Positions 16,708-25,678 of a stretch of 64,000 bases of DNA are shown here, one piece after another. The notes under the pieces are model-generated. The model ran no database searches. It saw nothing but the letters and a program-made list of their open reading frames with translations, and had not been told where the DNA came from. Position 1 is the stretch's first letter. Each line of letters begins with the position of its first letter. Both the position numbers and the translations under genes were made by a program. The DNA is from Bradyrhizobium manausense (GTDB lineage Bacteria > Pseudomonadota > Alphaproteobacteria > Rhizobiales > Xanthobacteraceae): contig NZ_JAFCLG010000016.1 in NCBI RefSeq assembly GCF_018129685.1, positions 1-64,000 of the forward strand. The letters run 5' to 3'.

Positions 16708-17555
16708 AGCTTCCCTCTCTCCGTGACGTCGCGACGGAAGCGCGGCTTCTGCTGATCGGCATTCCCGTCTTCCTGTGGACGATGATTCCGATCTATCACA
16801 TGTTCCTGTTCGCGATCTCCCCGAAGGAAGATGCGTTCTCGGGCAAGCTGTGGCCCGACCATCCGACGCTGCACAATTTCGAAATCGTCTTCAAGCAGCA
16901 GCACTATTTCCTGCGCGACTTCTACGTCCAGTTCTGGAATTCGCTGGTGATCGCCGCCGCCGTCGGGGTGCTGACGCTGTTCATCGCGACCGCCGCAGCG
17001 TTCTCGATCTCGCGGTTGAAGGTGCCAGGCGGGCGCTTGGTGATGAACCTGGCTCTCTTCACCTATTTCATCCCCGCGGCGTTCCTCGCCGTGCCGATGT
17101 ATCGCACCATGGGCAATTACGGCCTGCTCAACAATCACTGGGCGCTGATCCTGGCGATGGTGACGATCGCCTCGCCTTACGCGATCTGGGTGCTGAAACA
17201 GGCTTCCGACAAGCTGCCGGTCGAACTGGATGAGGCCGCGGTGATGGACGGGGCCACCACGCTGCAGATCTTCCGCCTGGTCTATCTGCCGCTGATGATG
17301 CCCTCGCTGGTCGCGATTGGCACCTACGCGGTGCTGCTCGCATGGAACGAATATCTCTACGCGTTCCTGCTGCTCTCGAACGACCGCGAGATCACGCTTC
17401 CCGTCGCCCTCGGCAACTTCCTTGCTGCCGACGACTCGCCGTGGGAGCTGCTGATGACGACCGGCTTCATCTACGCGCTACCGCCGGCCGCGGTCTATTA
17501 CGCCTTCCGCCGCTATATGGTGGGCGGCCTGACGGCGGGCGCTGTGAAGTCCTAG
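16704..17555 (+). CDS. ABC transporter permease (MalG/UgpE type)
   Basis: A 283-aa second permease starting MKLPSLRDVATEARLLLIG. It has six predicted helices and the EAA loop DEAAVMDGATTLQIFRLVYL. The start is fixed by the 4-base ATGA overlap with the preceding permease; a longer frame from 16437 is an artefact. It ends the three-gene operon and converges on a chemoreceptor gene, with a hairpin between them. Confidence 0.93.
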   Translation: MKLPSLRDVATEARLLLIGIPVFLWTMIPIYHMFLFAISPKEDAFSGKLWPDHPTLHNFEIVFKQQHYFLRDFYVQFWNSLVIAAAVGVLTLFIATAAAFSISRLKVPGGRLVMNLALFTYFIPAAFLAVPMYRTMGNYGLLNNHWALILAMVTIASPYAIWVLKQASDKLPVELDEAAVMDGATTLQIFRLVYLPLMMPSLVAIGTYAVLLAWNEYLYAFLLLSNDREITLPVALGNFLAADDSPWELLMTTGFIYALPPAAVYYAFRRYMVGGLTAGAVKS

Positions 17556-17566
17556 AGCGCGGCTAA

Positions 17567-17596
17567 GCGCTGCGCCTTCACCGAGGAACGCAGCGC
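17567..17596. terminator. Hairpin between convergent permease and chemoreceptor genes
   Basis: GCGCTGCG (17567-17574) and CGCAGCGC (17589-17596) form a perfect 8-bp stem around a 14-base loop in the 48-base convergent spacer. There is no T-run, so terminator activity is inferred from position. Confidence 0.45.
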
Positions 17597-17603
17597 CGGG
17601 TTC

Positions 17604-19631
17604 TCAGGCCGCCTTGCGCACCGTCTGTAGAAACTCTGCGACGGCCTGTTTGAGCGCGCGCGCCTGATCCTGCAAAGCGGAAGCCGCGGTGAGCGTCGCC
17701 TCGGCACCGGCATCGGTCTCTCCGGCCACGGTGCGGACCGCGCCGACCTGATCGGTCACGGCCGCCGTCCCGTTCGCTGCCTGCTCGACGTTGCGGGCGA
17801 TCTCGCTGGTCGCGGCGCCCTGCTCCTCGACGGCCGAAGCGATCGTGGTCGCGATCTCCGTCATCTCGGCGATGGTCTTTCCGATCTGACCGATCGCGGC
17901 GACAGACTGTCCGGTCGAGCCCTGGATCTCGCTGACGAGCCCCGCGATCTCCTCGGTCGCGCGCGCGGTCTGGGTCGCAAGGCTCTTCACTTCGTTTGCG
18001 ACCACGGCAAACCCCTTGCCCGCATCGCCTGCGCGCGCGGACTCGATGGTGGCATTGAGGGCCAGAAGATTGGTCTGGCTCGCGATCGCCTGGATCAGTT
18101 GAACCACCGTGCCGATACGCTCGGCAGAATCCGACAGCGCGCGCATCAGCGCCTCGGTGCGGGACGCCTCCACCTTGGCCTGGTCCGAGACCGACACGGA
18201 GCGCGCGACCTGGCTCGAAATCTCCTTGATCGAGGCCGCCAGTTGATGCGTCGCGGCAGCAACGGTCTGCACGTTCGAGGACGCCTGGGCCGATGTTGCG
18301 GCGACCTGCTCGGCGAGCGAGCGGCCACGCTCGGCGACGCGGGCAAGACTTTCGGCGCTATGCCCCATCTCCTCGGCGCGACTCGAGACGCCGCCGATGA
18401 CGCCCTCCATGCCACTATCGAATCGATCGGCAAGCTGAGCCATCATCGATGCACGTTCGGTCTCAGCTGCAGCGCGCTGCGCAGCGGCGTCCTGCTCCAT
18501 GCGCCGTACAGTCTGCGCGTTCTGGCGGAACACTTCGACCGCTGCAGCCATATGACCAATTTCGTCGCCGCGCTCGCCACCCGGGATCGCCTCGTCGAGT
18601 TCGCCTGCGGCAAGGCGCTGCATGCGCAATGTCATCTGACCGATGGGCCGCGACACGCTGCGTCCGATCAGCCAGGCAAGCAACGCGCCCAGCGCAAGCG
18701 CGAATGCTGCGACCGTGGACACGAGATTGCGGGTTTGATCGACCGATCCGGCCGTCAACCGGCTCTGCTCGGTGCGCGTCGTACCAAGAGCCCGACTGAT
18801 CTCGGCGGCCTTGGCGTCGATCGCGCTGCTGGATTTGACGAGGTCGGCTTGTGCCTTGCGCAGTTCGCCCATCGCCGCAGAAAGCTCCGTCAACATCGCC
18901 GATTGGTCGGCAATGACCTTCTTCAGGGCTGCGATCAGGCTCTTCAGTCGCGGCGCCTCAATTTCGGCAATCTCGGCTTCGCTATCCGCAACCGCGGTCA
19001 GCGCATAGCCGATCGCCAGCGCAGCGTCATCGCCATCGGCCTGGGCCTGGGTGATGGTGTAGCGCAGCATCGCGACGCGCATCGCGTCCACCGTGCCGGC
19101 CAGACGCAACGGCTGGAGCAGGCGGTCCGGCTGGTTCGCCAACGTCACATTGATCGCGCCTACGTCGAGGCCGGCCGAGGCGCCGAGCGCCTCGCTCCTG
19201 GTGCTGGCATTGCGCAGGCGATCAACCGCGCCGGCGACCGCCGTGAAGGACTTTCGATAGATATCAAGCGCATCCACCAGCGCGCCTCGACCGGCGGCAA
19301 TCGCCGGCAGACGGGAGAACTGCTGATCGACCTGATCAAAGGTCTGGCCAAAACCGTCGATCGCCTTCATGGCGCTGTCGCGGTCACCGAGATTGCGTGT
19401 CCGAACGAATTTTTCGACGGTAACGTTCGCCGAAAGCAGCGCGGCGTGCACCCTCGCCATGCCGGCATCGCCATCAGCGCTGGTGACGAGGTCGCCGACG
19501 GTGCCTCCGATCTCGGACAGCTGCAGGACGGCGAGCAGCGCCAATACGCAGAGGAAACCCAGCACGAGTGCGAAGCCGCCGAAGATACGCGGACGGACCC
19601 CGATGCGTGACAGGAGCAATGACAGGTTCAT
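17604..19631 (-). CDS. Methyl-accepting chemotaxis protein
   Basis: A 675-aa chemoreceptor. Helix TM1 (about 15-38) and TM2 (about 305-327) bracket a roughly 265-residue, all-helical periplasmic domain, a size fitting the double four-helix (HBM-like) class. A HAMP domain follows (328-380; RSVSRPIGQMTLRMQRLAAG). The signalling domain has the highly conserved hairpin tip (IASQTNLLALNATIESARAG and KGFAVVANEVKSLA). GGGAGG sits 4 bases before the ATG. It starts 16 bases after a TRAP-type binding-protein gene on the same strand, which suggests that protein presents the ligand. No C-terminal CheR-tether pentapeptide is seen. Confidence 0.95.
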   Translation of the reverse strand: MNLSLLLSRIGVRPRIFGGFALVLGFLCVLALLAVLQLSEIGGTVGDLVTSADGDAGMARVHAALLSANVTVEKFVRTRNLGDRDSAMKAIDGFGQTFDQVDQQFSRLPAIAAGRGALVDALDIYRKSFTAVAGAVDRLRNASTRSEALGASAGLDVGAINVTLANQPDRLLQPLRLAGTVDAMRVAMLRYTITQAQADGDDAALAIGYALTAVADSEAEIAEIEAPRLKSLIAALKKVIADQSAMLTELSAAMGELRKAQADLVKSSSAIDAKAAEISRALGTTRTEQSRLTAGSVDQTRNLVSTVAAFALALGALLAWLIGRSVSRPIGQMTLRMQRLAAGELDEAIPGGERGDEIGHMAAAVEVFRQNAQTVRRMEQDAAAQRAAAETERASMMAQLADRFDSGMEGVIGGVSSRAEEMGHSAESLARVAERGRSLAEQVAATSAQASSNVQTVAAATHQLAASIKEISSQVARSVSVSDQAKVEASRTEALMRALSDSAERIGTVVQLIQAIASQTNLLALNATIESARAGDAGKGFAVVANEVKSLATQTARATEEIAGLVSEIQGSTGQSVAAIGQIGKTIAEMTEIATTIASAVEEQGAATSEIARNVEQAANGTAAVTDQVGAVRTVAGETDAGAEATLTAASALQDQARALKQAVAEFLQTVRKAA

Positions 19632-19647
19632 GGTGCCTCCCGCGGAA

Positions 19648-20631
19648 TTACGGCGTAGCCCGGATCCGCGCGAGCAGATCCTTGCCGAAGCGCTTTTCGA
19701 ATTCGGGCTCCAACGGCTTCACGGCATCGATGAAGGGCTGCCGATCGACCTTCTCGATGATCTCCATGCCGGCCTCGCGCAGTTCCTCGAGCTTCTTCGT
19801 CTCTTCCGCAACGCCACTCTGCCAGGTCGCCTCCGCGCCGGCCTTGGCGGCGGCAATGATGGCGGCCTGGTCGGCAGGCTTGAGGGCCTGGAACACATCG
19901 CGATTGGCGACGAAGGCGATGGGAGCAAAGAAATGTCCCGTCAGGCTGGCGTATTTCTGCACTTCATCGAGATGGCTGGTGGCAATCGTCATGACCGGAT
20001 TCTCCTGCCCGTCGATCCGGCCGTCCTTCAACGCGGAATACACCTGGGTGAACTCCATCGGCACGACCTCGGCGCCCAGCGCCTTGAAGGTCATCTGATA
20101 GACGTCGTTCGGCAGCACGCGGATCTTGAGCCCTTGGAGATCCGCAGGCGAACGAATCGGCCGCTTTGAATTGGTGACGTTGCGAAAGCCCTGCTTGCCG
20201 ATCGCAAGCAGCACCAGCCCCTTGTCGAAGAAGTGCTTGGCGAGCAGAGCACCGACCGGCCCTTCCGCAACCGCCTTGGCTTGCGCGGCATCGCGGAACA
20301 GAAACGGAACGTCGAACACGCCGAATTCCGGCACGGCAGAGCTGACCACGGAGCCGGACAGCGTCGCCATGTCGACCACGCCACTGCGCATTGCGGCCAG
20401 GATCGCCGTCTCGCTGCCCAGCGTGATGCCGCCACGGGCATCGAGGATGATGCGACCTGGTGCAATCTCGACGAGCTTGCGGCGGAATTCGTCCGAGCCA
20501 ATTTGCTGCGGAGACTGCGGCGCGCCGTTATACAGCAGCGACACCATCTGCGTCGCGCCGGCCGACGGCCGAATCGCAAGACACAACAGCGCCAGCGCAG
20601 CGCTGGCCACACAAATACAGAGCCGCATCAT
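19648..20631 (-). CDS. TRAP-type (DctP/TAXI-like DctP) solute-binding protein, orphan
   Basis: A 327-aa periplasmic binding protein of the DctP family. The ATG at 20631 follows GGAGAGGGCG; the signal peptide ends near RPSAGA. Family phrases are LQGLKIRVLPNDVYQMTFKA, VVPMEFTQVYSALKDGRIDG and QENPVMTI, including the conserved Arg that clamps a carboxylate ligand. No DctQ or DctM membrane subunits are adjacent. Instead a chemoreceptor gene begins 16 bases downstream. The ligand is probably an organic acid. It may serve sensing rather than, or besides, transport. Confidence 0.9.
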   Translation of the reverse strand: MMRLCICVASAALALLCLAIRPSAGATQMVSLLYNGAPQSPQQIGSDEFRRKLVEIAPGRIILDARGGITLGSETAILAAMRSGVVDMATLSGSVVSSAVPEFGVFDVPFLFRDAAQAKAVAEGPVGALLAKHFFDKGLVLLAIGKQGFRNVTNSKRPIRSPADLQGLKIRVLPNDVYQMTFKALGAEVVPMEFTQVYSALKDGRIDGQENPVMTIATSHLDEVQKYASLTGHFFAPIAFVANRDVFQALKPADQAAIIAAAKAGAEATWQSGVAEETKKLEELREAGMEIIEKVDRQPFIDAVKPLEPEFEKRFGKDLLARIRATP

Positions 20632-20724
20632 CGCCCTCTCCACAAGCGGCGCGAGGATAAACGGATAAGCTGTATGAATTGTTAACCATGATCTCGGGCG
20701 GTGCCGACACCGCCGCCTCTCCTA

Positions 20725-21222
20725 TCACCCCTCGGCGCTCTTGCGTCGATAGGCGAGCAGGAGTGCGATCATCGAACCGAAGAAATATCCAGCGGTCGCG
20801 CCAGAGATGGCGCGGCCGACGATAAGAGCCGTCGCACGGTCGCCTGCGTCGATGGCCGAGATGACGCTCACTATGTACTGCAGGCTGAACACGACGAGAT
20901 TGCGGATCAGCGCGAACGCGCTGCCCGGACGGATGATCTCTCCCGTCTTGTGATCGACTTCGAACGGACGCGGCGTCAGCACGCCGAACGGCAGCAGCAC
21001 GAGCGCGGCTGCGATCCACGCGACCAGCGGCCATTGGGTATCCTGATGCCCGAAGCCGATCCGCGAAACGCCCCAGGCAATGAAGACGATGGGGACGATC
21101 AACGCCCGCCAGATCGGCGCCTTGCGCGGCTGCATCGATTTGATGCCCTGCCAGACCAGATAGGCGAGCAGGATCCAGACCCACGGCGGCGTATGGACCA
21201 GGATTTGATAGACGAACATCAT
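20725..21222 (-). CDS. DUF6622-like integral membrane protein
   Basis: A 165-aa protein with four to five hydrophobic helices. It starts MMFVYQILVHTPPWVWILLA and contains GIKSMQPRKAP after the first helix and PRPFEVDHKTGEI midway. It resembles the DUF6622 family; the function is unknown. It begins 12 bases after the PotC-like permease stop on the same strand, so it is probably cotranscribed with that importer. Confidence 0.7.
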   Translation of the reverse strand: MMFVYQILVHTPPWVWILLAYLVWQGIKSMQPRKAPIWRALIVPIVFIAWGVSRIGFGHQDTQWPLVAWIAAALVLLPFGVLTPRPFEVDHKTGEIIRPGSAFALIRNLVVFSLQYIVSVISAIDAGDRATALIVGRAISGATAGYFFGSMIALLLAYRRKSAEG

Positions 21223-21234
21223 GACCCATTCTCT

Positions 21235-22047
21235 CTAGAGAGGCGCTGCGCTCTCGCCCCGCGAGCTCGACAGCTTTGACGCGAGCGAAGCCAAGACAAT
21301 GACGACCGCGATCAGGGCGATCACCAGCGTGCAGATCGCATTGATCTCCGGCTTCACTCCCAGCCGGACCTCGGAATAGATCCGGATCGGGAGGGTTGCC
21401 GATCCCGGCCCGGTGGTGAAGCTCGCGATCACGAGGTCGTCGAGCGACAGCGTGAACGCGAGCATCCATCCGGCGACGATCGCGGGTGCGATCAGCGGCA
21501 GCGTCACCGACAGGAAAGCGCGGGCGGGGGCGCAGCCGAGGTCCATGGCCGCTTCCTCCAGCGAACGGTCGAGCGAGCCGAGACGCGACTGCACGACGAC
21601 GGCGACGAAGCACATCGTGAGCGTGGTGTGCGCGATCGTCACCGTCCAGAAGCCGCGCTCGGCATTCAGCGCGACGAACAGCAACAGCAGCGACAGTCCG
21701 GTGATCACCTCCGGCATCACCAGCGGCGCATAGAGCATGCCTGAGAACAACGTGCGGCCGCGAAAGCGCTCACCGCGCGACAGCGCCACCGCAGCCAGCG
21801 TGCCAATCAGCGTGGCGATGGTCGCGGAGGCGACTGCGACCCGCAGGCTCATCCAGGAGGCCTCGATCATCGCACGGTCGTCAAAGAACTCGTAATACCA
21901 ACGCAGCGACCAGCCGCCCCACACCGTCACCAGCCGCGAGGCGTTGAACGAATAGATCACGAGAATGAGGATCGGCAGGTAGAGGAAAGCGAGCCCCAGC
22001 GCGAGCGAGGCAACGTTGAAGCGAGACAGGCGAGAGACTTTGCGCAT
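21235..22047 (-). CDS. Polyamine-type ABC transporter permease (PotC-like)
   Basis: A 270-aa permease with six helices, starting MRKVSRLSRFNVASLALGLA. The EAA loop reads EEAAMDLGCAPARAFLSVTL and the segment SFTTGPGSATLPIRIYSEVR is diagnostic for PotC/PotI-type subunits. It begins one base after the PotB-like stop. Substrate class (spermidine/putrescine or related) is inferred from family; no binding protein is present to refine it. Confidence 0.92.
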   Translation of the reverse strand: MRKVSRLSRFNVASLALGLAFLYLPILILVIYSFNASRLVTVWGGWSLRWYYEFFDDRAMIEASWMSLRVAVASATIATLIGTLAAVALSRGERFRGRTLFSGMLYAPLVMPEVITGLSLLLLFVALNAERGFWTVTIAHTTLTMCFVAVVVQSRLGSLDRSLEEAAMDLGCAPARAFLSVTLPLIAPAIVAGWMLAFTLSLDDLVIASFTTGPGSATLPIRIYSEVRLGVKPEINAICTLVIALIAVVIVLASLASKLSSSRGESAAPL

Positions 22048-22048
22048 C

Positions 22049-22960
22049 TCACTGCTCCTCCAGCTGCCGCCGCTGCAGCCGCTCGTAGAGCAGCAGCGGC
22101 GCCAGCAGCACCACGAGCAGCACGATTGCCGCAGCCGAGGCGACCGGCCAATCCTTGTTGGTGAAGAACTCGAGCCAGAGAGTCTGGCCGATCATCAGCG
22201 AGTTGGAGCCGGCCAGAAGGTCCGGGATGACGAATTCGCCGACGATCGGAATGAAGCAGAGCAGCACGCCGGCACCGACACCCGGCAGCGACAGTGGGAA
22301 AGTGACGAGCCAGAACACCTGCCAGGGTGGCGCGCCGAGATCGGCGGCGGCTTCTTCCAGCGCCGGCTCCATCTTGGCGAGCGTGGCGTAGAGCGGCAGG
22401 ATCATGAACGGCAGATAGGAATAGACGATGCCGATATACATCGCGGTATCGGTGGAGAGCCACACCACCGGCCGGCTGACCAGATGCAGCGCCAGCAGGA
22501 TCCGGTTGAGCAGGCCGTCGTGCTGAAGGATGTTGATCCAGGCATAGATGCGGATCAGGAACGACGTCCAGAACGGCACGATCACCAGCACCATCGCCAC
22601 CGCCTGCCAGCGCTTCGGCAATCGCGCCATGCCATAGGCGATGGGATATCCGATCAGCAAAAGCAATGCGGTGGCCGTCACGGCCACGGTCAGGCTGCGC
22701 AGATAGGCGAACACATAAAGGTCGTCCGAGACGAGCAGTTTGAAATTGTCGAGCGAGAGCGCGGCAAAGGCCGCCTGGATCGCCGTCCATCCCGCCGTCA
22801 GGTCGAACACCGGTTCGTAAGGCGGCTGCGCGATCGCCGTCTGCGACAGGCTGATCTTCAGCACGAAACCGAACGGCACCAGGAAGAACAGCACCATCCA
22901 GACATAGGGGGCGATGGCGGCAAAGCGCGCCGGCCGCGCGAAAATCCGGCGCCCGCTCAT
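22049..22960 (-). CDS. Polyamine-type ABC transporter permease (PotB-like)
   Basis: A 303-aa permease with six helices. PotB/PotH features are the SLSQ-containing first periplasmic loop, TSFLIRIYAWINIL, EEAAADLGAPPWQVFWLVTF (EAA loop) and IPIVGEFVIPDLLAG. The ATG overlaps the TGA stop of the ATPase gene (ATGA at 22957-22960), so the two are coupled. It works with the PotC-like subunit that follows. Confidence 0.93.
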   Translation of the reverse strand: MSGRRIFARPARFAAIAPYVWMVLFFLVPFGFVLKISLSQTAIAQPPYEPVFDLTAGWTAIQAAFAALSLDNFKLLVSDDLYVFAYLRSLTVAVTATALLLLIGYPIAYGMARLPKRWQAVAMVLVIVPFWTSFLIRIYAWINILQHDGLLNRILLALHLVSRPVVWLSTDTAMYIGIVYSYLPFMILPLYATLAKMEPALEEAAADLGAPPWQVFWLVTFPLSLPGVGAGVLLCFIPIVGEFVIPDLLAGSNSLMIGQTLWLEFFTNKDWPVASAAAIVLLVVLLAPLLLYERLQRRQLEEQ

Positions 22961-24126
22961 GACGGCAGCACCACGCAGTCGTCAGGAGTGAACCAGGCGA
23001 CGACGTGCTGATCGACACTGTAGGCATCGACATCGAGCCGCGCGCTGTTGATCACCGAGGCCTGAAGCATCCCGCCCGTATCAAGCTTCACCCGGTAGGT
23101 GGTGGTGCCGCCGAGATAGCAGATGTCGGCGATCACGCCGTCCAGCCGGTTGATCGCGGCTTCATGACCGGCCTCGCCCACGGGACCGCGACGCGACAGC
23201 TTGACTTTCTCGGGTCGGATCGCGACCGAGAATTTCACCTCACCGAGCGGCTGGCGCGGCTCTGCCACCACCAGGGTGCCCGCATCGCGCGTGCCGATGA
23301 CCAGGCGATGACCATCGCGCAGCCTGGACTCGGCGTCGAACAGATTGATGTCGCCGACGAACTCCGCGATCCAGCGCGAGCGCGGCGCCTCGTAGAGCTC
23401 GCGCGGCGCCCCGACCTGGGCGAGCTTTCCCGATTTCATCACGCCGATTCGGCTCGCCATCGTCATCGCCTCTTCCTGGTCGTGGGTGACGATGATGAAA
23501 GTCATGCCAAGCCGGCGCTGCAGCTCCATCAGCTCGCCTTGCGTGCTCTCGCGCAGCTTCTTGTCGAGAGCCGCGAGCGGCTCGTCGAGCAGCAGAAGCT
23601 GCGGCCGGCGCGCCAGCGCACGGGCCAGCGCGACGCGCTGGCGCTGGCCGCCGGAGAGCTGGTCGGGCTTGCGCTTCTCGAGCCCCTCGAGCTTCACCAG
23701 CGCGACCATTTCCGCAACGCGCGTCGCGATATCGGCACGCGCCATGTTGGCGCGCCTGAGGCCGAAGGCGATGTTGTCGCGCACCGACAGATGCGGAAAC
23801 AGCGCGTAGTTTTGGAACATCATGTTGATCGGTCGCTCATGCGGCAGCGCCGGCGCGATATCCTTGCCGCCGAGCAGGATGCGCCCCTCATCCGGAGACT
23901 CGAAACCCGCAAGCATCCGCAGCAGCGTGGTCTTGCCGCAGCCACTGGGGCCCAGAAGCGCAAAGAACTCGCCGGCCTTGATATCGAGCGACACCCCGTC
24001 GACCGCGCGGAATGTCCCGAACGCCTTCGCCACGCTCTCGATACGCAGCAGCGGCTCGCCCGCGGCCGGATGCGCATCTCCAGCCGAACGAGCCACGGCG
24101 TCTGTTCCAGGCAATTCGTCAGTCAT
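22957..24126 (-). CDS. potA: Polyamine-type ABC transporter ATPase (PotA-like)
   Basis: A 389-aa ATPase. Walker A is GPSGCGKTT, the signature LSGGQRQRVALARAL, Walker B LLLLDEPLAALD, and the switch His THDQEEAM; a C-terminal TOBE domain (about 295-385) follows. The ATG at 24126 with AGGGA upstream is preferred to a TTG at 24144. It energises the PotB/PotC-like permeases downstream. A glycerol-3-phosphate dehydrogenase gene lies 52 bases upstream on the same strand. The set lacks a PotD-type binding protein. Confidence 0.93.
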   Translation of the reverse strand: MTDELPGTDAVARSAGDAHPAAGEPLLRIESVAKAFGTFRAVDGVSLDIKAGEFFALLGPSGCGKTTLLRMLAGFESPDEGRILLGGKDIAPALPHERPINMMFQNYALFPHLSVRDNIAFGLRRANMARADIATRVAEMVALVKLEGLEKRKPDQLSGGQRQRVALARALARRPQLLLLDEPLAALDKKLRESTQGELMELQRRLGMTFIIVTHDQEEAMTMASRIGVMKSGKLAQVGAPRELYEAPRSRWIAEFVGDINLFDAESRLRDGHRLVIGTRDAGTLVVAEPRQPLGEVKFSVAIRPEKVKLSRRGPVGEAGHEAAINRLDGVIADICYLGGTTTYRVKLDTGGMLQASVINSARLDVDAYSVDQHVVAWFTPDDCVVLPS

Positions 24127-24178
24127 CGTCCCTGCCAACCCCAATGCCGCCGCACGCTAGCGGCGGATCGGCTTTTGC

Positions 24179-25639
24179 TCAACCGGCATCCGCCATGAAT
24201 GCAGCCAGCGCCTCGCGGTCTGCCGCCGGCATGGTCAACCCCAACTTCGAGCGGCGCCACAGGATGTCGTCGGGGAAGCGCGCCCATTCACGGGTCATGA
24301 GATAGCGCACCTCGGCGCCGGTCAGGTCGGGGCCGAAAGCAGGGCCGAGTTCATCACGCGTCTTCGCTTCGCCGAGGACAGCCGACAGCCGCGAGCCGTA
24401 GGCCGCAACAAGGCGCCGGGCCTGCGGCTCGTCGAGAAACCGCCAGCGGTCGCGCGCGAGGTCGATCTCGGTCTCGAAACGATCCCAGGCGAAATCGCCA
24501 CCGGGCAACGGTGTGGCAGCAGTCCAGGGCCGCGACATCGGATAGAACGGCGTCATCAGCGTCACCGCCCGCTCGGCGCGAAGGCGCGAGGTCGTGACGT
24601 CGCCGCCGACCATCGTCAGCAACGGCGCCTTGCGCCGACGCGCGTGGAACAGAGTCGTCCCGTCGCGTCGCCGCGCGGACACGGGCGACAGGTTGACACC
24701 GGAGAGCGTGCGCACCACGTCGGTCGGCGCAACGCGCTCGCGGACATAACGGCTCACGGCTTCGCAGAGATAGCTGACATCGGCGCCCGGCATGGCGACG
24801 ATGGCCGGATCGCCGGTGAAATCATGCGTGACGGTGCCGATCAGCGTGAAGTCGCGCTCGAACGGGGACGCAAAGATCAGCCGGCCGTCATTGTTCTGGA
24901 ACACATAGACATTGTCGGATTCGAACAATTTGGGCACGACGATCTGGCTCATCTGCATGGCCGCCATGGCCGCTTGCGGCTGCCGCAGCACGGTCTCCGC
25001 GACCATGGATGTCCAGCCGCCAGTGGCATTCGCCAGCGCGCGGGCCGTGATTGTGCGGCGATGGCCGCGGTCGACCACCGCGAGCCGCCAGGTATCGGTT
25101 CGGTCGGCGCGCACACAACGCGCCCCGGTGTGGATTGCGGCACCACGTTCAGCGGCGTCCAGTGCCGTCAGCACCACCAGACGCGAATCGTCGACGACGC
25201 AATCGCCATATTCAAAGCCGATGCCAAACGGGCGCTTCAGCGCGTTGCCGACCGGATGATGCGTGATGTCGAGCGTGGCCGATCGAGGCAGGCCGCCGCG
25301 GTTCGCCAGCGCGTCGTAGACATAGAGGCCCGTGCGCAGCAGCCATGGCGGGCGCTCGTCGGAATGGGCGGGGATCACAAATCTCATCGGCCGCACCAGA
25401 TGCGGGGCGATCCGCAGCCAGGTCGCCCGCTCGGCCAGTGCCCGGCGCACGCGCCAGAAACCACGCCGCTCCAGCACCGACAGATCGCCATGGATCAGCC
25501 GCGGGGTCGCCGACGAGGCGGCACCGCCGAGATCGCCCTGCTCTACGAGAATGACCCGCAGCCCACGGCCGGCAGCATCGCGTGCGAGACTGACACCGTT
25601 CAGGCCGCCACCGATGATCGCGAGGTCGTAATCCGCCAT
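24179..25639 (-). CDS. glpD: Glycerol-3-phosphate dehydrogenase (FAD)
   Basis: A 486-aa FAD enzyme oxidising sn-glycerol 3-phosphate to dihydroxyacetone phosphate at the membrane. The dinucleotide fold begins at residue 5 (LAIIGGGLNGVSLARDAAGR). GlpD phrases are SSATPRLIHGDL, NATGGW, and a C-terminal domain with RYLMTREWARFPDDILWRRS followed by a KLGL motif. Length matches bacterial GlpD. It lies between the PAS-GGDEF-EAL gene and the PotABC-type genes on one strand. Usual glp transport genes are absent nearby, so a link between the neighbouring importer and glycerol phosphates is possible but unproven. Confidence 0.93.
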   Translation of the reverse strand: MADYDLAIIGGGLNGVSLARDAAGRGLRVILVEQGDLGGAASSATPRLIHGDLSVLERRGFWRVRRALAERATWLRIAPHLVRPMRFVIPAHSDERPPWLLRTGLYVYDALANRGGLPRSATLDITHHPVGNALKRPFGIGFEYGDCVVDDSRLVVLTALDAAERGAAIHTGARCVRADRTDTWRLAVVDRGHRRTITARALANATGGWTSMVAETVLRQPQAAMAAMQMSQIVVPKLFESDNVYVFQNNDGRLIFASPFERDFTLIGTVTHDFTGDPAIVAMPGADVSYLCEAVSRYVRERVAPTDVVRTLSGVNLSPVSARRRDGTTLFHARRRKAPLLTMVGGDVTTSRLRAERAVTLMTPFYPMSRPWTAATPLPGGDFAWDRFETEIDLARDRWRFLDEPQARRLVAAYGSRLSAVLGEAKTRDELGPAFGPDLTGAEVRYLMTREWARFPDDILWRRSKLGLTMPAADREALAAFMADAG

Positions 25640-25678
25640 GAAGCCGTCGAGATGGAGCGAGGTCCGTGCTCGACACCA

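Noticed and set aside
18099..19610. A 503-codon open frame antisense to the chemoreceptor gene
   Set aside because: It mirrors a gene with complete HAMP and signalling domains; no ribosome site or domain on the plus strand.
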